Positions 36,999-47,836 of a stretch of DNA of 64,000 nt are shown piece by piece (the first letter of the stretch is position 1; every line of letters begins with the position of its first letter). Both the position numbers and the translations under genes were made by a program. Below the pieces are notes generated by a model. The model was not told the DNA's origin. It saw nothing but the letters and a program-made list of their open reading frames with translations, and made no database searches. This DNA is from Linum tenue (taxonomy: Eukaryota; Streptophyta; Magnoliopsida; Malpighiales; Linaceae): assembly GCA_946122785.1 (NCBI GenBank), contig CAMGYJ010000009.1, positions 3,812,937 to 3,876,936 of the forward strand. The letters are read 5' to 3'.

Positions 36999-37351
36999 CA
37001 TGGTTGTCACGCCGGCCGGCGTGCCACCGGTTGTACCGGGTTCAACCGGTACCGGTCATAAAACCGGCGTGACACCACCGGTATGACCGGCATGATAATC
37101 TCTAAGTAAAATGACTTTATTTTAGAGAATTTAATTGATAAAAATTATTTTATGAGTATAAAAGTTAAATATTGATGTTATTTGTTGGATTCAAGTATAA
37201 ATGTTTAGGTATTGATGTTAAATGTCTAAGTATTTATAATTTTATTTGTAATATTGACCGGCATGAACCGGCACAAACCGGTATGTGCCACCGGTTGAAC
37301 CATTTCACTTGCTAAACCGGCACACTGGCATAAACCGGTTTGACAACCTTG
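36999..37351. mobile_element. hAT-like MITE with 8-bp TSD
   Basis: Ends CATGGTTGTCACGCCGG and CCGGTTTGACAACCTTG form an imperfect inverted repeat. It is flanked by CCGTAACC at 36991-36998 and 37352-37359. Subterminal CCGGT/ACCGG words are dense at both ends and the centre is AT-rich. It sits within the right terminal region of the tentative outer element 35728-37375. Confidence 0.83.
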
Positions 37352-38130
37352 CCGTAACCGCTCCCTTGTAAAGGCCCATAAACGTGGTAGAGTAGAGTTC
37401 ACAATAATTGATCGGTTATAGATTTGTGGATGCATGCATTTCGTTACTGGACCCAGCCTCGTCAAACTAGTACTACGAGATTGGGCTCAGTCCTTGTAGC
37501 TGCTGCAGCTTCAGGAAGAAATCATTTAAGCATGAGTTTTTTGGAATTCTCAGTAACCGTGCATTTATATAGGGTAAATTCCTAAGTTTGGTTACTGGGT
37601 TTACTAAAACCTGTCATATTTAGTCACAGGGAAAATTAATATCAATAATGTTCACTAAGTTTAGTAAAACATGTCATGTTTGGTCACTCTCTGTTAGTCT
37701 CCGTTCAACTCCGTTAATAAAGGCCGTTAAATGCTAATGTAGCAAACAAAATCGTCTAGCCAACCGGATTTAACCCCAAAAACACTAAACCTCACCCGTC
37801 ACATCATCACAACCTGTCATGTCATCAAATCTCTAATCCAACCCATGTCCCAACCCATGACCCATACAAAACCCAACCCACGTCATTAGGCTTCATATTC
37901 TGAACCCGTAGCTCGTCCCTATCTTTCTCCGGACATGCTTCGCCCCTGCTACCGAGACCTGGCTCTTCATCTCTGCTACGAGAGCTCCATCAAAAGCTTC
38001 GCTTGTGCCCCTTCCCCTCCTCTACAGCGAAACCCAGAAATCGTCCTCCACAGCTCGAGACCACGAGCACCTCCCGAGACCACCACCACTTCCTGCTGCT
38101 CTTATTCCTTCTCATCCTCAATCTGCTCTC

Positions 38131-38280
38131 CTACACCGGCGTCGACGAAGACAACACCACCGCAGAATCACAACCGTTGATCTTGAACCTAAGATAGTGT
38201 TTGGCGAGTTCTTCATTAGTAGGCCTGAATCGAAATCCCAGCGGCAACGACTGCTTCGACATAACCGTCATTTTCATTTC
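38131..38280 (-). pseudogene. NAC-domain fragment captured in the long-TIR element
   Basis: On the minus strand the open frame 38352-38131 contains SLPLGFRFRPTNEELAKHYL followed by RFKINGCDS. This is the opening subdomain A of plant NAC transcription factors (LPPGFRFxPTDEEL, HYLRxKI). The similarity stops after about 32 residues, where the rest of the NAC domain should follow, so only part of a first exon is present. It cannot encode a DNA-binding NAC protein by itself. Confidence 0.8.
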
Positions 38281-38550
38281 TTCTCCCTCAAGTCTAAGGC
38301 CGAGGCTATTATCTTCAGCTGAAATTCGTAACGTAGAAATCTTTACCGGCACGGATCTCTACCAAGCAAGAGAGCAGGTGAATGAATTGAATTAGGAGTG
38401 CGAGAGCTTGAATTGAGTTAGGTTTTGGAGTGGGATGAGAATGGGAAAGGGAAGAAGCGAAATCGAAAGAGCCACTGAAGTGGAAAGTAATGAGAAGGAA
38501 GAGAGGAATGACTGTTAGGAAGCGACCAACACTAGCCCCCCTCCTCCCAC

Positions 38551-38570
38551 CCCCCCCCCCCCCCCCCCCC
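38551..38570. repeat. Poly-C run
   Basis: An uninterrupted C homopolymer of about 20 bp, preceded by CCCCCCTCCTCCCA. Length is likely to vary between individuals or assemblies. Confidence 0.9.
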
Positions 38571-38690
38571 TCCTTGACTGCTTCTCCAACTTCAGCGACG
38601 CAGTGGAGGAGATCTCTGGCTCCATGAAGCAAATGCGGCAGCTGGGTGCCACGAGGACGACGTTGGATGAGGCAAATCGAGTTATGGGTT
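38559..38690 (+). pseudogene. Possible pectin methylesterase inhibitor-like fragment
   Basis: One plus-strand frame reads LLDCFSNFSDAVEEISGSMK then QMRQLGATRTTLDEANRVMG. The DC-x(5)-DAVEE-x-SM-x-QM pattern resembles the third and fourth helices of PMEI/invertase-inhibitor domains (ALxDCxExxxDAVDELxxSL). Only about 40 residues are present, between a poly-C run and the TRIM insertion. The match is by eye and weak. Confidence 0.38.
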
Positions 38691-38699
38691 CTTTGATTG

Positions 38700-39579
38700 T
38701 GTTGTGGTACAATCCAAGTACCACATCAGAAATACAAGGGAAGGAACCCTTGGTTGTCCTCCAAACGTGGATATCTTCTAGATCCACCAAACAGACGCAA
38801 ATCACCTTTGACCCGCCAGACGCAAATCTCAAATCCTAAGGTCACTGAATTAGGGTCCACCAAACTGACGTCCACCACCCCGAACAGACCGAACCGGGCT
38901 CTGATACCACTTGTCAAAATCGGGTTGCTCAATTAGTACATTATTGTCCGCTTTGGGCCAAGCCCGCACGGTTTTACTCTTCGGTGTCCTCCCCAAAAGG
39001 CCTCTTATTAATTGGGCTAGGTGGACACTAATATACAAGGGTTCCTTCTCTTGTATTTTTGATGTGGTACTTGTATTGTCCCACAACAATCCTCCCCTCA
39101 ATACAAGGACCACGAACTTCGTGTACTCACCTCAGCGATTATCTTGATCCGCCAGACGCCTTGTACGATGGGCTTCTCGGTACTAGGACTTTACCACACA
39201 CGGAACTCTCTTTGATCTGCTTCCCAAATGCGGAACTCTATTTGATCCGCCAAGCCTAAACGTGAATCTCTCCTAGATCCACAAAACAGACGCGAATCAC
39301 CTTTGACCCTCCAGACAAACACAGATCTCAAATCCCGATGTCACCGAATGAGGGTCCCACCAAGCTGACGTCCACCGCCCCGAACCGAAACAGGCTATGA
39401 TACCACTTGTCAGATCGGGTAGCCCATTAGTACGATATTGTCCGCTTTGGGCCAAGCCCGCACGGTTTTACTTTTGGGTGTCCTCCCCAAAAGGCCTCGT
39501 ACTATTGAGCTATGTGGACACTAATATACAAGTGTCTTCCCTTGTATTACCGATGTGGTACTTGGATTGTCCCATAACA
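38700..39579 (-). mobile_element. TRIM-like LTR element with two LTRs and an inverted partial third LTR
   Basis: LTRs on the minus strand are 39579-39408 (172 bp) and 39088-38912 (177 bp). Both start TGTTRTGGGACAAT and end GACA. Each is followed two bases later by a primer-binding site complementary to initiator tRNA-Met: TGGTATCATAGCC (39405-39393) and TGGTATCAGAGCC (38909-38897). A polypurine tract, GAGGGGAGGA, precedes the second LTR. Internal DNA is about 320 bp and non-coding. The left end, 38700-38752, is the first 53 bp of an LTR in opposite orientation. The whole is flanked by GATTG at 38695-38699 and 39580-39584. Confidence 0.8.
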
Positions 39580-39978
39580 GATTGATTGCTTGGGTTCTTC
39601 AATTTCATGTTTCTTCGATGAGGAAGAGAGGGAGAAGCAGAAGGTGGAGTAGGGGGAGGAGAAGGATGAAGGGCCAAGATCATTGATCTGTTTGGGTTGG
39701 GTTAGGGTTTTAATGAGATGGAGGGTTGTGATGATGTGGCAGGTTGGGTTTAGTGTTTTCCATGTTAAATTCGGCTGACTGGCGATTCTGTTTGTCACAG
39801 CAGAAATTACTAAAACGGACTTTATTAGCAGAGTTGGACGGAGACTAACGGAGAGTGACCAAAGATGACATGTGTTACTAAACTTAGTGACCATTATTGA
39901 TATTAATTTCTTTCAGTGACTAAACATGACACGTTTTAGTAAACTCAGTGACCAAATTTGGAATTTACCCTTTATATA

Positions 39979-41127
39979 TATCTACACATAAATTTTTTAT
40001 TAATATTTTAACTGATGTGGTGCGCTGATTGGATGAGACTAACGGATTTTTGGATGGAGATGAACTGAATGACCATTTCGTTTTTCTCTCAAACGTATGT
40101 TACTGAAACGTGCAAAATAAAAGATTTGTGACCGTTTCATACAAATTACAAAGTGAACAGGTTTGTAACCTTTTATGCTAATTACCCTAAATTCAATAAA
40201 AGATAACTATAACCGTGTTTAATCTCACCTTGTCAAAGTTATTCACATTTTATCAAACTTAAAGCAAGTTAGGCACCTTATATGGCCTCATTCACCCAGT
40301 TAATCTTGATATATTATTAAATTACATTTTTTTTGTGAGACGACTTTTTTTAATCTTTATTTGATGCTCTGATATAATTCCATGTTTATACATTCATAAA
40401 AGTGTCTTTTACAAAAATATTGTATTTTCAAAAAAAAAAAATCCAAAATACGACAATATGAAAAATAATTCAAAAACTAAGATCCATATATACTAATTGG
40501 GGCGCATGCTCTAATCGAATTTGTTGAGCCGAAAAATGTTAATTGGCGCGAGGACAAACCCAATCGGGGCGTCCGTGCCCCATTGTCATCTACCCGTTTG
40601 ATTTCCCCGCTGCCTATCTCCGACTCCGTTCCTCTCCGCCCTTGTTCTCTCGTCTCTTTGATTGAGTTTGTCCTCGCCCCAATTAATACTTTTCGGCCTG
40701 ACAAATCTATAAACCATAAATTTGGAATTATTTTTCATATCATTGTATTTTGGATAATATTTTTTAAAAATATAATATTTTTCTAAAAAATCCTCATAAA
40801 AAGGCCTTAAATATTTGTTTTTCGTTTGATTGGGACTCGTTTTGGACAAGTCCAATCAAGTAACGATCTTGATGGGCCATGCACACTTCCTATAAATTGA
40901 TATTTTCTCTATCAGGTTTTCTTTTGTATTTTCAGTATGCAAACGCCGTTGGCCAGCCAAGCCCACAACACTCCCGATCTACGAACCTCAAAAGTGAACA
41001 ATTTACCGGACCACTCACAGCCCACCAAATAAGTTGGGGAAGCATGAACTCACTCTTGATGAAGAAATTCGAGCATAGCTTTGGAAAGTACCGTAGTTGG
41101 AAGGATGGGCCATCCTGCGGTGTAAAC
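39979..41127. other. Intergenic with a one-sided repeat remnant
   Basis: The stretch 40020-40190 (GACTAACGGATTTTTGG, ATGACCATTTCG, ending CTAATTACCCT) resembles one arm of the TIR family at 37572-39970. A partner is not seen. The open frame 40879-41190 has no family match. Confidence 0.4.
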
Positions 41128-41135
41128 TGGTATAC

Positions 41136-41786
41136 AGGGGTGGAAATCGGTACAATATCGGTATCCCAATACCAAATACTGAAATCGTGAATATCGAATT
41201 ACACCCTAAAGTCAATCCCAATCCCAATCCCAATCCCAATTCCTAAATATTTCGGTATCCCAATAGGTACTTCGGTATCCCAATCGGTATTATCGAATAT
41301 GAAATTAATTACCTTTACAATTAATAATTAAATATATAAATTAGAATTTATTGTTTAATTTAGGGAAAAATTACTAAGCAAAGAGTTTTGAATTAGAATA
41401 TTACTAAGGAGAATGGAGGAGAGGAGACATCTCAAGTTCTTGTCATTGGTAATCTTTCATTTGACGAATTGAACGTTGAGAGACGGCTATTAATAGTGAT
41501 GGAATGATCTGTGTATAATTAAATGACACTCTTGGTGGTTGAGGGTCATGTAGTAGTGAATGAGAGAGTCTAGTTGAGAGGATAAAATATACACTAGCTT
41601 ATATTTCGGTATTGATCGGTATTTCGGCATATACCGATCCCAATCCCGTAATCCCTAATACCGAATAACAATTGAAATTCAATCCCAATCCCAAGAAATA
41701 ATACGTGTATTTGATAATACCAAATATAGACAAATTCGGTACGGTATTCGGTATATCCCAAATACCGGTACCAAACTTCCAGCCTT
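41136..41786. mobile_element. hAT-like element with near-perfect 8-bp TSD
   Basis: Ends AGGGGTGGAAATCGGTAC and GGTACCAAACTTCCAGCCTT are inverted copies with several changes. The flanks TGGTATAC (41128-41135) and AGGTATAC (41787-41794) match at 7 of 8 positions. Subterminal CGGTAT/ATACCG words are abundant. Non-coding. Confidence 0.75.
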
Positions 41787-41794
41787 AGGTATAC

Positions 41795-42848
41795 TGAAGT
41801 CGAACAGTGAATACTTGACCCCTTTCATCTCTCCGTAAGAATCGCGTTTTCCTAACTAAATGTAGGTAAAATCTACGTTTTCAAACTAAAAAACTTACGT
41901 TTTAAACATCTAAATAGAATTGCAATTTTAACTGCATTTTAGGTAGCATATCATTTTGAGCAAAAAATCAGGAGGTTTTGTTATCAAGATCTCACTCTCT
42001 TCCCACATGCAGAGTGCTCGTGCCATCAGATGGGCAACACCATTTCCTTTCCTCCCTCATCTCCATAACCAAACATTATTTCCTCTTCAACTTTTTGAAT
42101 TAGGGTTTGGCAGTCGGACTCCAGGAGCACCAGCTTGAAATGGCACGTGTTGGCCATATCCAGAGCTCAAAGGGTGCCTGTGCTTCTGTGAGCTCCGGTG
42201 ACCGATTCCCGTTAACCTTGCATCTACATCTGCCCACATATTTAAAGTACAATGGAAAACCTTTTTTTCATTTAAAATTTCTGACATTAGAGCGAAACGA
42301 GGAATGTGTTTTTCCCGTAATTGTACTCCCATTTTTTGTAGATTAAAAATTATACTACTTGAATTTCACACCAGGTCATTCAAGTGAAGAAAGATCACCA
42401 CAACTAACTAGACTATATTTATTTATTGCAACTTCTTTCATTAAACACTTAAACATATTTTCTGCATGATGCTTCATATTTATATTTCATTTTAATTTAT
42501 TAATATCTTATAGAAACTAACCCTAAAATCTAAACTCACTTAACATTAATTTGAATATTAATTATTGAATTTCACATGTGGTTTAGTTTAGACAAAGTTC
42601 ACATGCATAACCAAAAATTTCACTTTTATAATTTTGGTTTAATAAATTTTTATCCCTAAACCAATTCAATTAATAATCAAAACCTACAAAGCTATGGACG
42701 CCTCTTCGATGGCATACGTCTCTTCTTCCTCAAGTCCCTGAATCGGCGACTCGCCGACTCCCCACCACAGAAATCAGCAGCCCATAAAAAATACTAAACA
42801 AATTTCAAATTTCAATCAATTTCGTGCAATTCCTTCGAGCAAAATCGA
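41795..42848. other. AT-rich intergenic sequence
   Basis: No recognisable gene. Parts of 42630-42720 are weakly inverted relative to 43490-43740 (AATCAAAACCTA, CCTCTTC), hinting at an older TIR element around the MITE at 42857, but no borders can be set. Confidence 0.4.
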
Positions 42849-42856
42849 ATCCACAA

Positions 42857-43117
42857 CAGGGGCGGAGCCAGGATTTCGAGACCGGGGGGGCCGAAAGTAA
42901 TTAAAAAAATTTATGTAACCAATATGGATCGAACCCGTGTGCTATAATACACAAGTTAAGCTTCATTACCATTAGGCCACATAACTATTTGATGACATAA
43001 TTTACAGAACATGTTCTACTTCTAAAATTTGTACGAAATATCCTTAAAAACCTAGGGGCCGGGATCAATCCCGGGGGGGCCGGGGCCCACCCCAGCTACA
43101 ATGTAGCTCCGCCCCTG
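42857..43117. mobile_element. hAT-like MITE with perfect 12-bp TIR and internal Pol III-type boxes
   Basis: Perfect inverted ends CAGGGGCGGAGC and GCTCCGCCCCTG are flanked by a perfect 8-bp direct repeat, ATCCACAA (42849-42856, 43118-43125). On the minus strand TGGCCTAATGGT (42979-42968) resembles a tRNA A box, and GGTTCGATCC (42935-42926) matches the B-box consensus, about 33 bases apart. G-runs flank both ends (GGGGGGG). Confidence 0.88.
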
Positions 43118-44674
43118 ATCCACAAACAGCCCAACGGCGCCGACTCCTAGTGCCCCGGTGGCCACAGCTCGGACGACCACCAGTCCGACCGAATCATCCA
43201 GTATTTTATCACTATCGCTGCAACCGTCGGCAGCGCAGCGGGCGCGACAGCAACAGACAAAACGACGACTACCTTCTCCAGCAGGCTAAGCACCCCCAAC
43301 TCCTCTACTTTGGAGAACAAGCACAACTTCTCGATCGAGGAGTTGTGCTTGTTCTCCATTAATTTGTTTCAAAATTTTGCAGGCGTGATGTCTGGGTTGA
43401 TGCCTAGTCGACCACAACAGCTTTGGGTTTGTTTCTCACTTGCATAGGGCCGAGTCGGGGGTAAAGAGGAAGAGACAATGCTGCTGTTGAAGAGGCATAG
43501 GTTTTGATTACTAATTAAAAAATTGGTTGAAGGGTAAAAATCAATTAAATCAGAATTGGGAGTTAATGAGGGGGCAATAAGGTTATTTTACAGCCTATTA
43601 AACGAAAATTTAACATAAAATTGGATGGAAGGGTACAATTGTTATGTTTTAATATGATCGTGCAAAAATTTAGTAGAGAGGTACGTTTATTAATTGAAAA
43701 TAGTAGAGTGGTACGAAATGCTATTAACCCTTATAAAATAATGTCTAGACTTTTTTCTTCTAAATAACTATAAAACTCAGCTAACACAATTGTACGCAAA
43801 CAATTACTTCAGACCATAAAGCCACAAGCAAAAACCACGTCGTCATAAGCACAGCATCAATTAATCAAACCACACTCATAAATAAAAACTCATACATCAC
43901 ACTAAAACCACAATAATACACACATAAGCTACATGTCGATACACAATAGTACATGCCAAATGCAAATGCTCTAATGCACTAGATGAATATGTCGCGTTCA
44001 TCCCTTTTTGTCTCAATTCATACCAGGGATTGTTTCATTTAATCGATAAATGATCTCGAGAACGTCACATGTTTGCTTCCGGCAAACTAATCATTCAAGG
44101 AGTTTTGTACACACATTATTATCAATGCATCCATACAAATAGACTATCACAACATCTACCATATGCAAATCTCATCCTTCTTGAACTGCCAAACCACTTA
44201 AGTTTCAAAACAAAGTTGCATGTATGTCTCCTCATAATTGATGTAAGGTTTCTACGATAAACCTCTTACGAGAAATTGTGCTATATCTCTAACAGTTTCA
44301 CAACTTTTCTTACATGTTTGTACAAAACTCATTTGTATCTCGTTAGTTTTACATATTCAGGTGTAAGGACTTCTATTCCAAAACTTTTACCCAATAAGTC
44401 TAATGCTTTCTTTATATTGACTAATGATTTATTCCTTTGCATACATTAATAGACTTTCACTTTTGATCCTCTTTTTATTTATCACATACAATACTGCAAC
44501 ATAATCAAACTCTCCTCGATATTAAATTCAGGTCGAATCAACTAAGTTCATGCGAATATATTCATAGCGTGTACCGTCATGTACATCTATTTATGAGTAT
44601 CTCCGCCTATGATTATCATATCTTTCAAACATAAATTATTCTGCAATTTTTTAAATTGTTAACTTAAAAAAAAT
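43118..44674. other. Intergenic, contains a 48-bp palindrome
   Basis: Short frames at 43147-43362 exist on both strands because of the palindrome at 43311-43358. Otherwise AT-rich with no recognised gene. Confidence 0.45.
43311..43358. repeat. 48-bp near-perfect palindrome without a loop
   Basis: The arms TGGAGAACAAGCACAACTTC and GGAGTTGTGCTTGTTCTCCA surround the centre TCGATCGA. One pair is mismatched. No transposon end or terminator role could be assigned. Confidence 0.9.
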
Positions 44675-45690
44675 TCTTGCTTAAGGTAGCAATTAAATAT
44701 TGTGTAGGCTAATTGTGACCTGACAGTCAACCATCCCACGTTGCTCACGATCCACTCCAAATAAGCAACGTTGTAACTCGTGGGTTGACAATCTGGTTGA
44801 TCCAAATGACCCATGCCACATATATTTACAGGTCGACTCGTTGCCATGTTATCAGGTTGAAAGTCATAATACATAGTTTTATTTTTTTGTTTATGAAATG
44901 AATTTTTTCCATTTTTTTATTCGCCTAATCCTATCTTGAGAATTTTAAGTTGAACATTAATATCATATAAGTATGAGTGAATTTTCACTATATATTGGAT
45001 TTAAATACCACCTGTTATTTTGGTATAATAATATTATATGTAATTACTCATATGCTAAATGTGATTTGATTTTTAATTTATAAGTATATGGACAATATAA
45101 TAATTTTTTCATATATTCAAACTAAACCGACTAAAATAATCAAACCATTAATGCTCCAACGGACTAAACCGAATTAACATTCAAATAAGTCACCTCCACC
45201 TCCACCCCTCCACCTCAATTGTCAACAATCGGCAGCCACCTGTGCAAGTGAAAGCTAAGTCCAACCCACCCTCGTTGCTCCTTTGCCGCAATATCCTCAG
45301 ATTACTTTTTAGTTGGAGTCTCATTCATACGGGCACACCAAAAGTCTTATTGGGGGTACTCGGATAGGTAGTTGAGATTTGAGTTAAATATCTAATATTC
45401 ATATATCACATTTACAAATTATCTATTAAGAATTATTTTGTATATATGGTTAATGAATTTGTAACACTAAATAAAATACTAATTATCAATTATTATTAAG
45501 TTGAAGTACTCTCATTCATATGGGCACACCAAAAATCTTATTATTGGAGAAGTGGTTCAGATTTGAGTTAAACATTCATGTATGACATTTGTAAATTATC
45601 TATTAAGATTTTTTTTATAGAGGGTCAATTACAATAAATAAAATATATGTAACTACACATGTATCACATTCACAAATTATCTATTAAGAT
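44675..45690. repeat. Dispersed repeat, copy 2, with local tandem duplication
   Basis: 44681-44760 matches 33563-33635 and 45205-45365 matches 33680-33835, in the same order but separated by about 440 bp of extra sequence. From 45325 a block beginning CTCATTCATA and GGGCACACCAAAA is repeated at 45512, about 185 bp later. CACAAATTATCTATTAAGAT occurs a further time near 45670. Confidence 0.65.
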
Positions 45691-46022
45691 TTAAATTTTG
45701 TAAGTGACAACGGTGAATCTAATTCACCAAAAATTGAAGGCCTATCATAAACCTACTCACTTTTGTATTGCAAGATATGCAGTATTTTATTGACAAATAC
45801 ACAAACGACAAACAATTAGATGAATTGTTTAAATTATGTTTTTAGGGTTATTATTACACTCTTTACTTTTTAAGTCATATTGATATGGGAATCACCCTCT
45901 TTCACTCTCCCTCTGCCCTTTGGTGGTGCCAACTGCCAAGTACTCCGAACCCGAGACTAAGAAGTTCACACCTAATCACATAATCAAATCTTTTAATGGA
46001 GTTTTTTAAGAAAGTGTGATAC
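45691..46022. other. Intergenic, nothing recognised
   Basis: AT-rich; no coding or repeat structure identified. Confidence 0.5.
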
Positions 46023-46836
46023 TAGGGGTGGAAATTGGGGTGGGTGTGGTTACCCGCCTCATAATTTGCGGGTATCCACACCCTCAAATTTACAATTATG
46101 CTACCTACAATCCGCACCGCAGTGGTTAGTGGGTAACCACTACCCATTGTGGGTTTGTGCGGGTTGGGTGTGGTTACCCGCAAAATCCATATTTGCAAGC
46201 ATAGAGTTCTAGTCGCCATTAACGTATTTGTTGTTCGTAACTAGATTATAGTGATATACACTTGTGTTGTTCGTGGAGATACAATTTTGTACATCGATCT
46301 TACTCAACGTGGAGATTTTTTCTTTTTGAGTTTGGTATTCAGCTTTTGTGCCAGAGAGCTGTGATTTCATATTTCCCCGACTAGGGGTGAAATATGACAA
46401 TTAAATATGATCTCGTATTTTTTTCACACAAAATCAAAAACATACCGATAAAAGTTACAAAAGGTGTTCACTTTTAATGAATTGATTATTCTCCACTCTG
46501 TCGATTATAGTGTTTTATAAACTAAAAAATTCTTACATAAAACTGATTAGGTGTGTCTTTTTTATTTGGTGGCTACTTTAATTTTTATCCTCACACTTTT
46601 CACATACTATTATATTATAAAGTTAATTCACTAAATAAATATAATTAGTGTGGTTATTGTGGATTTTGTGGGTTATCCGCGGTGGATAGTGGATAACCAC
46701 TAACCACAAAAATTATTATTTTACTACCCACACCCAACCCACTACCCACAACTTGTGGGTATGGTTACCCACAATAGGTGCGGGTTGGTGCGGTTTGCCG
46801 ATTATCCACAAACCGCAACCCAAACTTCCACCCCTA
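46023..46836. mobile_element. hAT-like element without visible TSD
   Basis: Starts TAGGGGTGGAAATTGGGG; the right end inverted reads TAGGGGTGGAAGTTTGGG. Subterminal regions are full of GGTTACCC, GTGGGT and ACCCAC words. The flanking octamers do not match, so the duplication has decayed or the borders moved. Non-coding. Confidence 0.7.
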
Positions 46837-47139
46837 ACTAAAAGGGCATCCCTGTCTGATACTTAAATTAAATGAGATTGGGCGACGCCCATCGTGTCAT
46901 ACAAGACTCAAAAGGATAGGCCTGGATCCGAAGAATGAAAATCATGATAACCTATGCTAACATAATGGCTTCTATTGGCCAAAAAATCAGTCGCCTTGTT
47001 ACACTCTCTATATATGTGGGAAATCTGGACTTCCCAGTCTTGCTGCATGATACTCTTGAATCGTTGAGTTAAATTGAAGTACCTTTTGTGTGGTTGCGCC
47101 TCATATGTGAGAATTTGAATAGCCGTGGTGGAGTCTAGA

Positions 47140-47836
47140 TAGTGATGGCAATGGGTCGGGTTGGGTCGGGTTTTGTCAAATCCAAACTCAAACCTATGGA
47201 TTTATCCGTGAAAAAAAACCTGGGTAAAACTCACTGGGTTTGAAAAACTCAAACCCAACACATTGGGTATTCGCAGTTTCATGGGTACCAATGGGTTTTT
47301 GTCGTAAAAAATTTACAATAACAAATTTCTATGAAATAAAAGTCAAATATCAATCTCTCAATACAAATTATCCACATATAAAACACCATTCTAGAAAGTT
47401 CAAGCAAATCGCAAATTAACCATACAAATTGTTCATCACCAATCTAGAAAACTCAAGAAAATTGAAGCAAATCACAAATTATCCATAAACAACATGATTA
47501 ATTGAAAGCTTCTTCTTCCTTGTCAATTAAGTTTCTTCATTCTCCACTTCATTATATCAACTTCATTCTACACAATTAGAAATAAAAAATTAGATATGTC
47601 TTCACAAACATAAAGAAGATTAGTTGTTTAGAATATTAAGTATATCGAAAAAATCAATTATATTGGTGTGGGCGGGTATCCATGGGGCGGGTATACCTAA
47701 ACCCAAATCCAACCCAACTCGGTGAATAGTGAACGGGTTTAAACCCGAACCCGTCAACACGAGTTTTACCTGCCTTGACCGGGTTGGGTCGGGTAGGGTA
47801 CACGTGGGTTCGGGTTTTAATTTGTTGCCATCCCTA
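47140..47836. mobile_element. hAT-like element, short relative of 12441-14062
   Basis: Left end TAGTGATGGCAATGGGTCGG, right end TTGTTGCCATCCCTA. The first 250 bp are colinear with 12441-12700, and both contain ACCATTCTAGAAA and the GGGTTTGAAAAACTCAAACC word. At 697 bp it lacks most of the interior of the 1.6-kb copy. No clear 8-bp duplication. Confidence 0.72.

Larger units (their letters stand above)
35728..37375. mobile_element. Possible outer TIR element hosting two younger elements
   Basis: The left end (TTGTAACGGGAATGGGTTACG) and the reverse complement of the right end (TTTACAAGGGAGCGGTTACGG) agree at most positions. Both sides carry GTTACTA/AGTAACC just inside. No target duplication was found. 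Inside are the complete MITEs at 36310-36591 and 36999-37351. A CT-rich stretch lies at 35930-36200. Border assignment is tentative. Confidence 0.4.
37572..39970. mobile_element. Pack-type long-TIR element (2.4 kb) carrying gene fragments
   Basis: The terminal inverted repeats are about 270 bp, very long. The left arm starts GGGTAAATTCC; the reverse complement of the right arm is colinear with it through GTTACT..TAGTCAC, TTAGTCTCCGT, CATCATCACAACC and beyond. Flanked by TTTATATA at 37564-37571 and 39971-39978. The interior holds a minus-strand NAC-domain fragment (about 38165-38256), a possible PMEI fragment (38559-38690), a poly-C run (38551-38570) and a nested TRIM element (38700-39579). 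No transposase. It resembles Pack-MULEs, although the duplication is 8 bp rather than 9. Confidence 0.82.

Noticed and set aside
38912..39579. Cassandra-type TRIM (5S rRNA-bearing LTR)
   Set aside because: The LTRs show the Met-tRNA primer site, but I see no 5S rRNA internal promoter or conserved 5S sequence in them.
42926..42979. A genuine tRNA gene
   Set aside because: A- and B-box-like words are present, but the acceptor stem and cloverleaf pairing are missing and the region lies inside a MITE.
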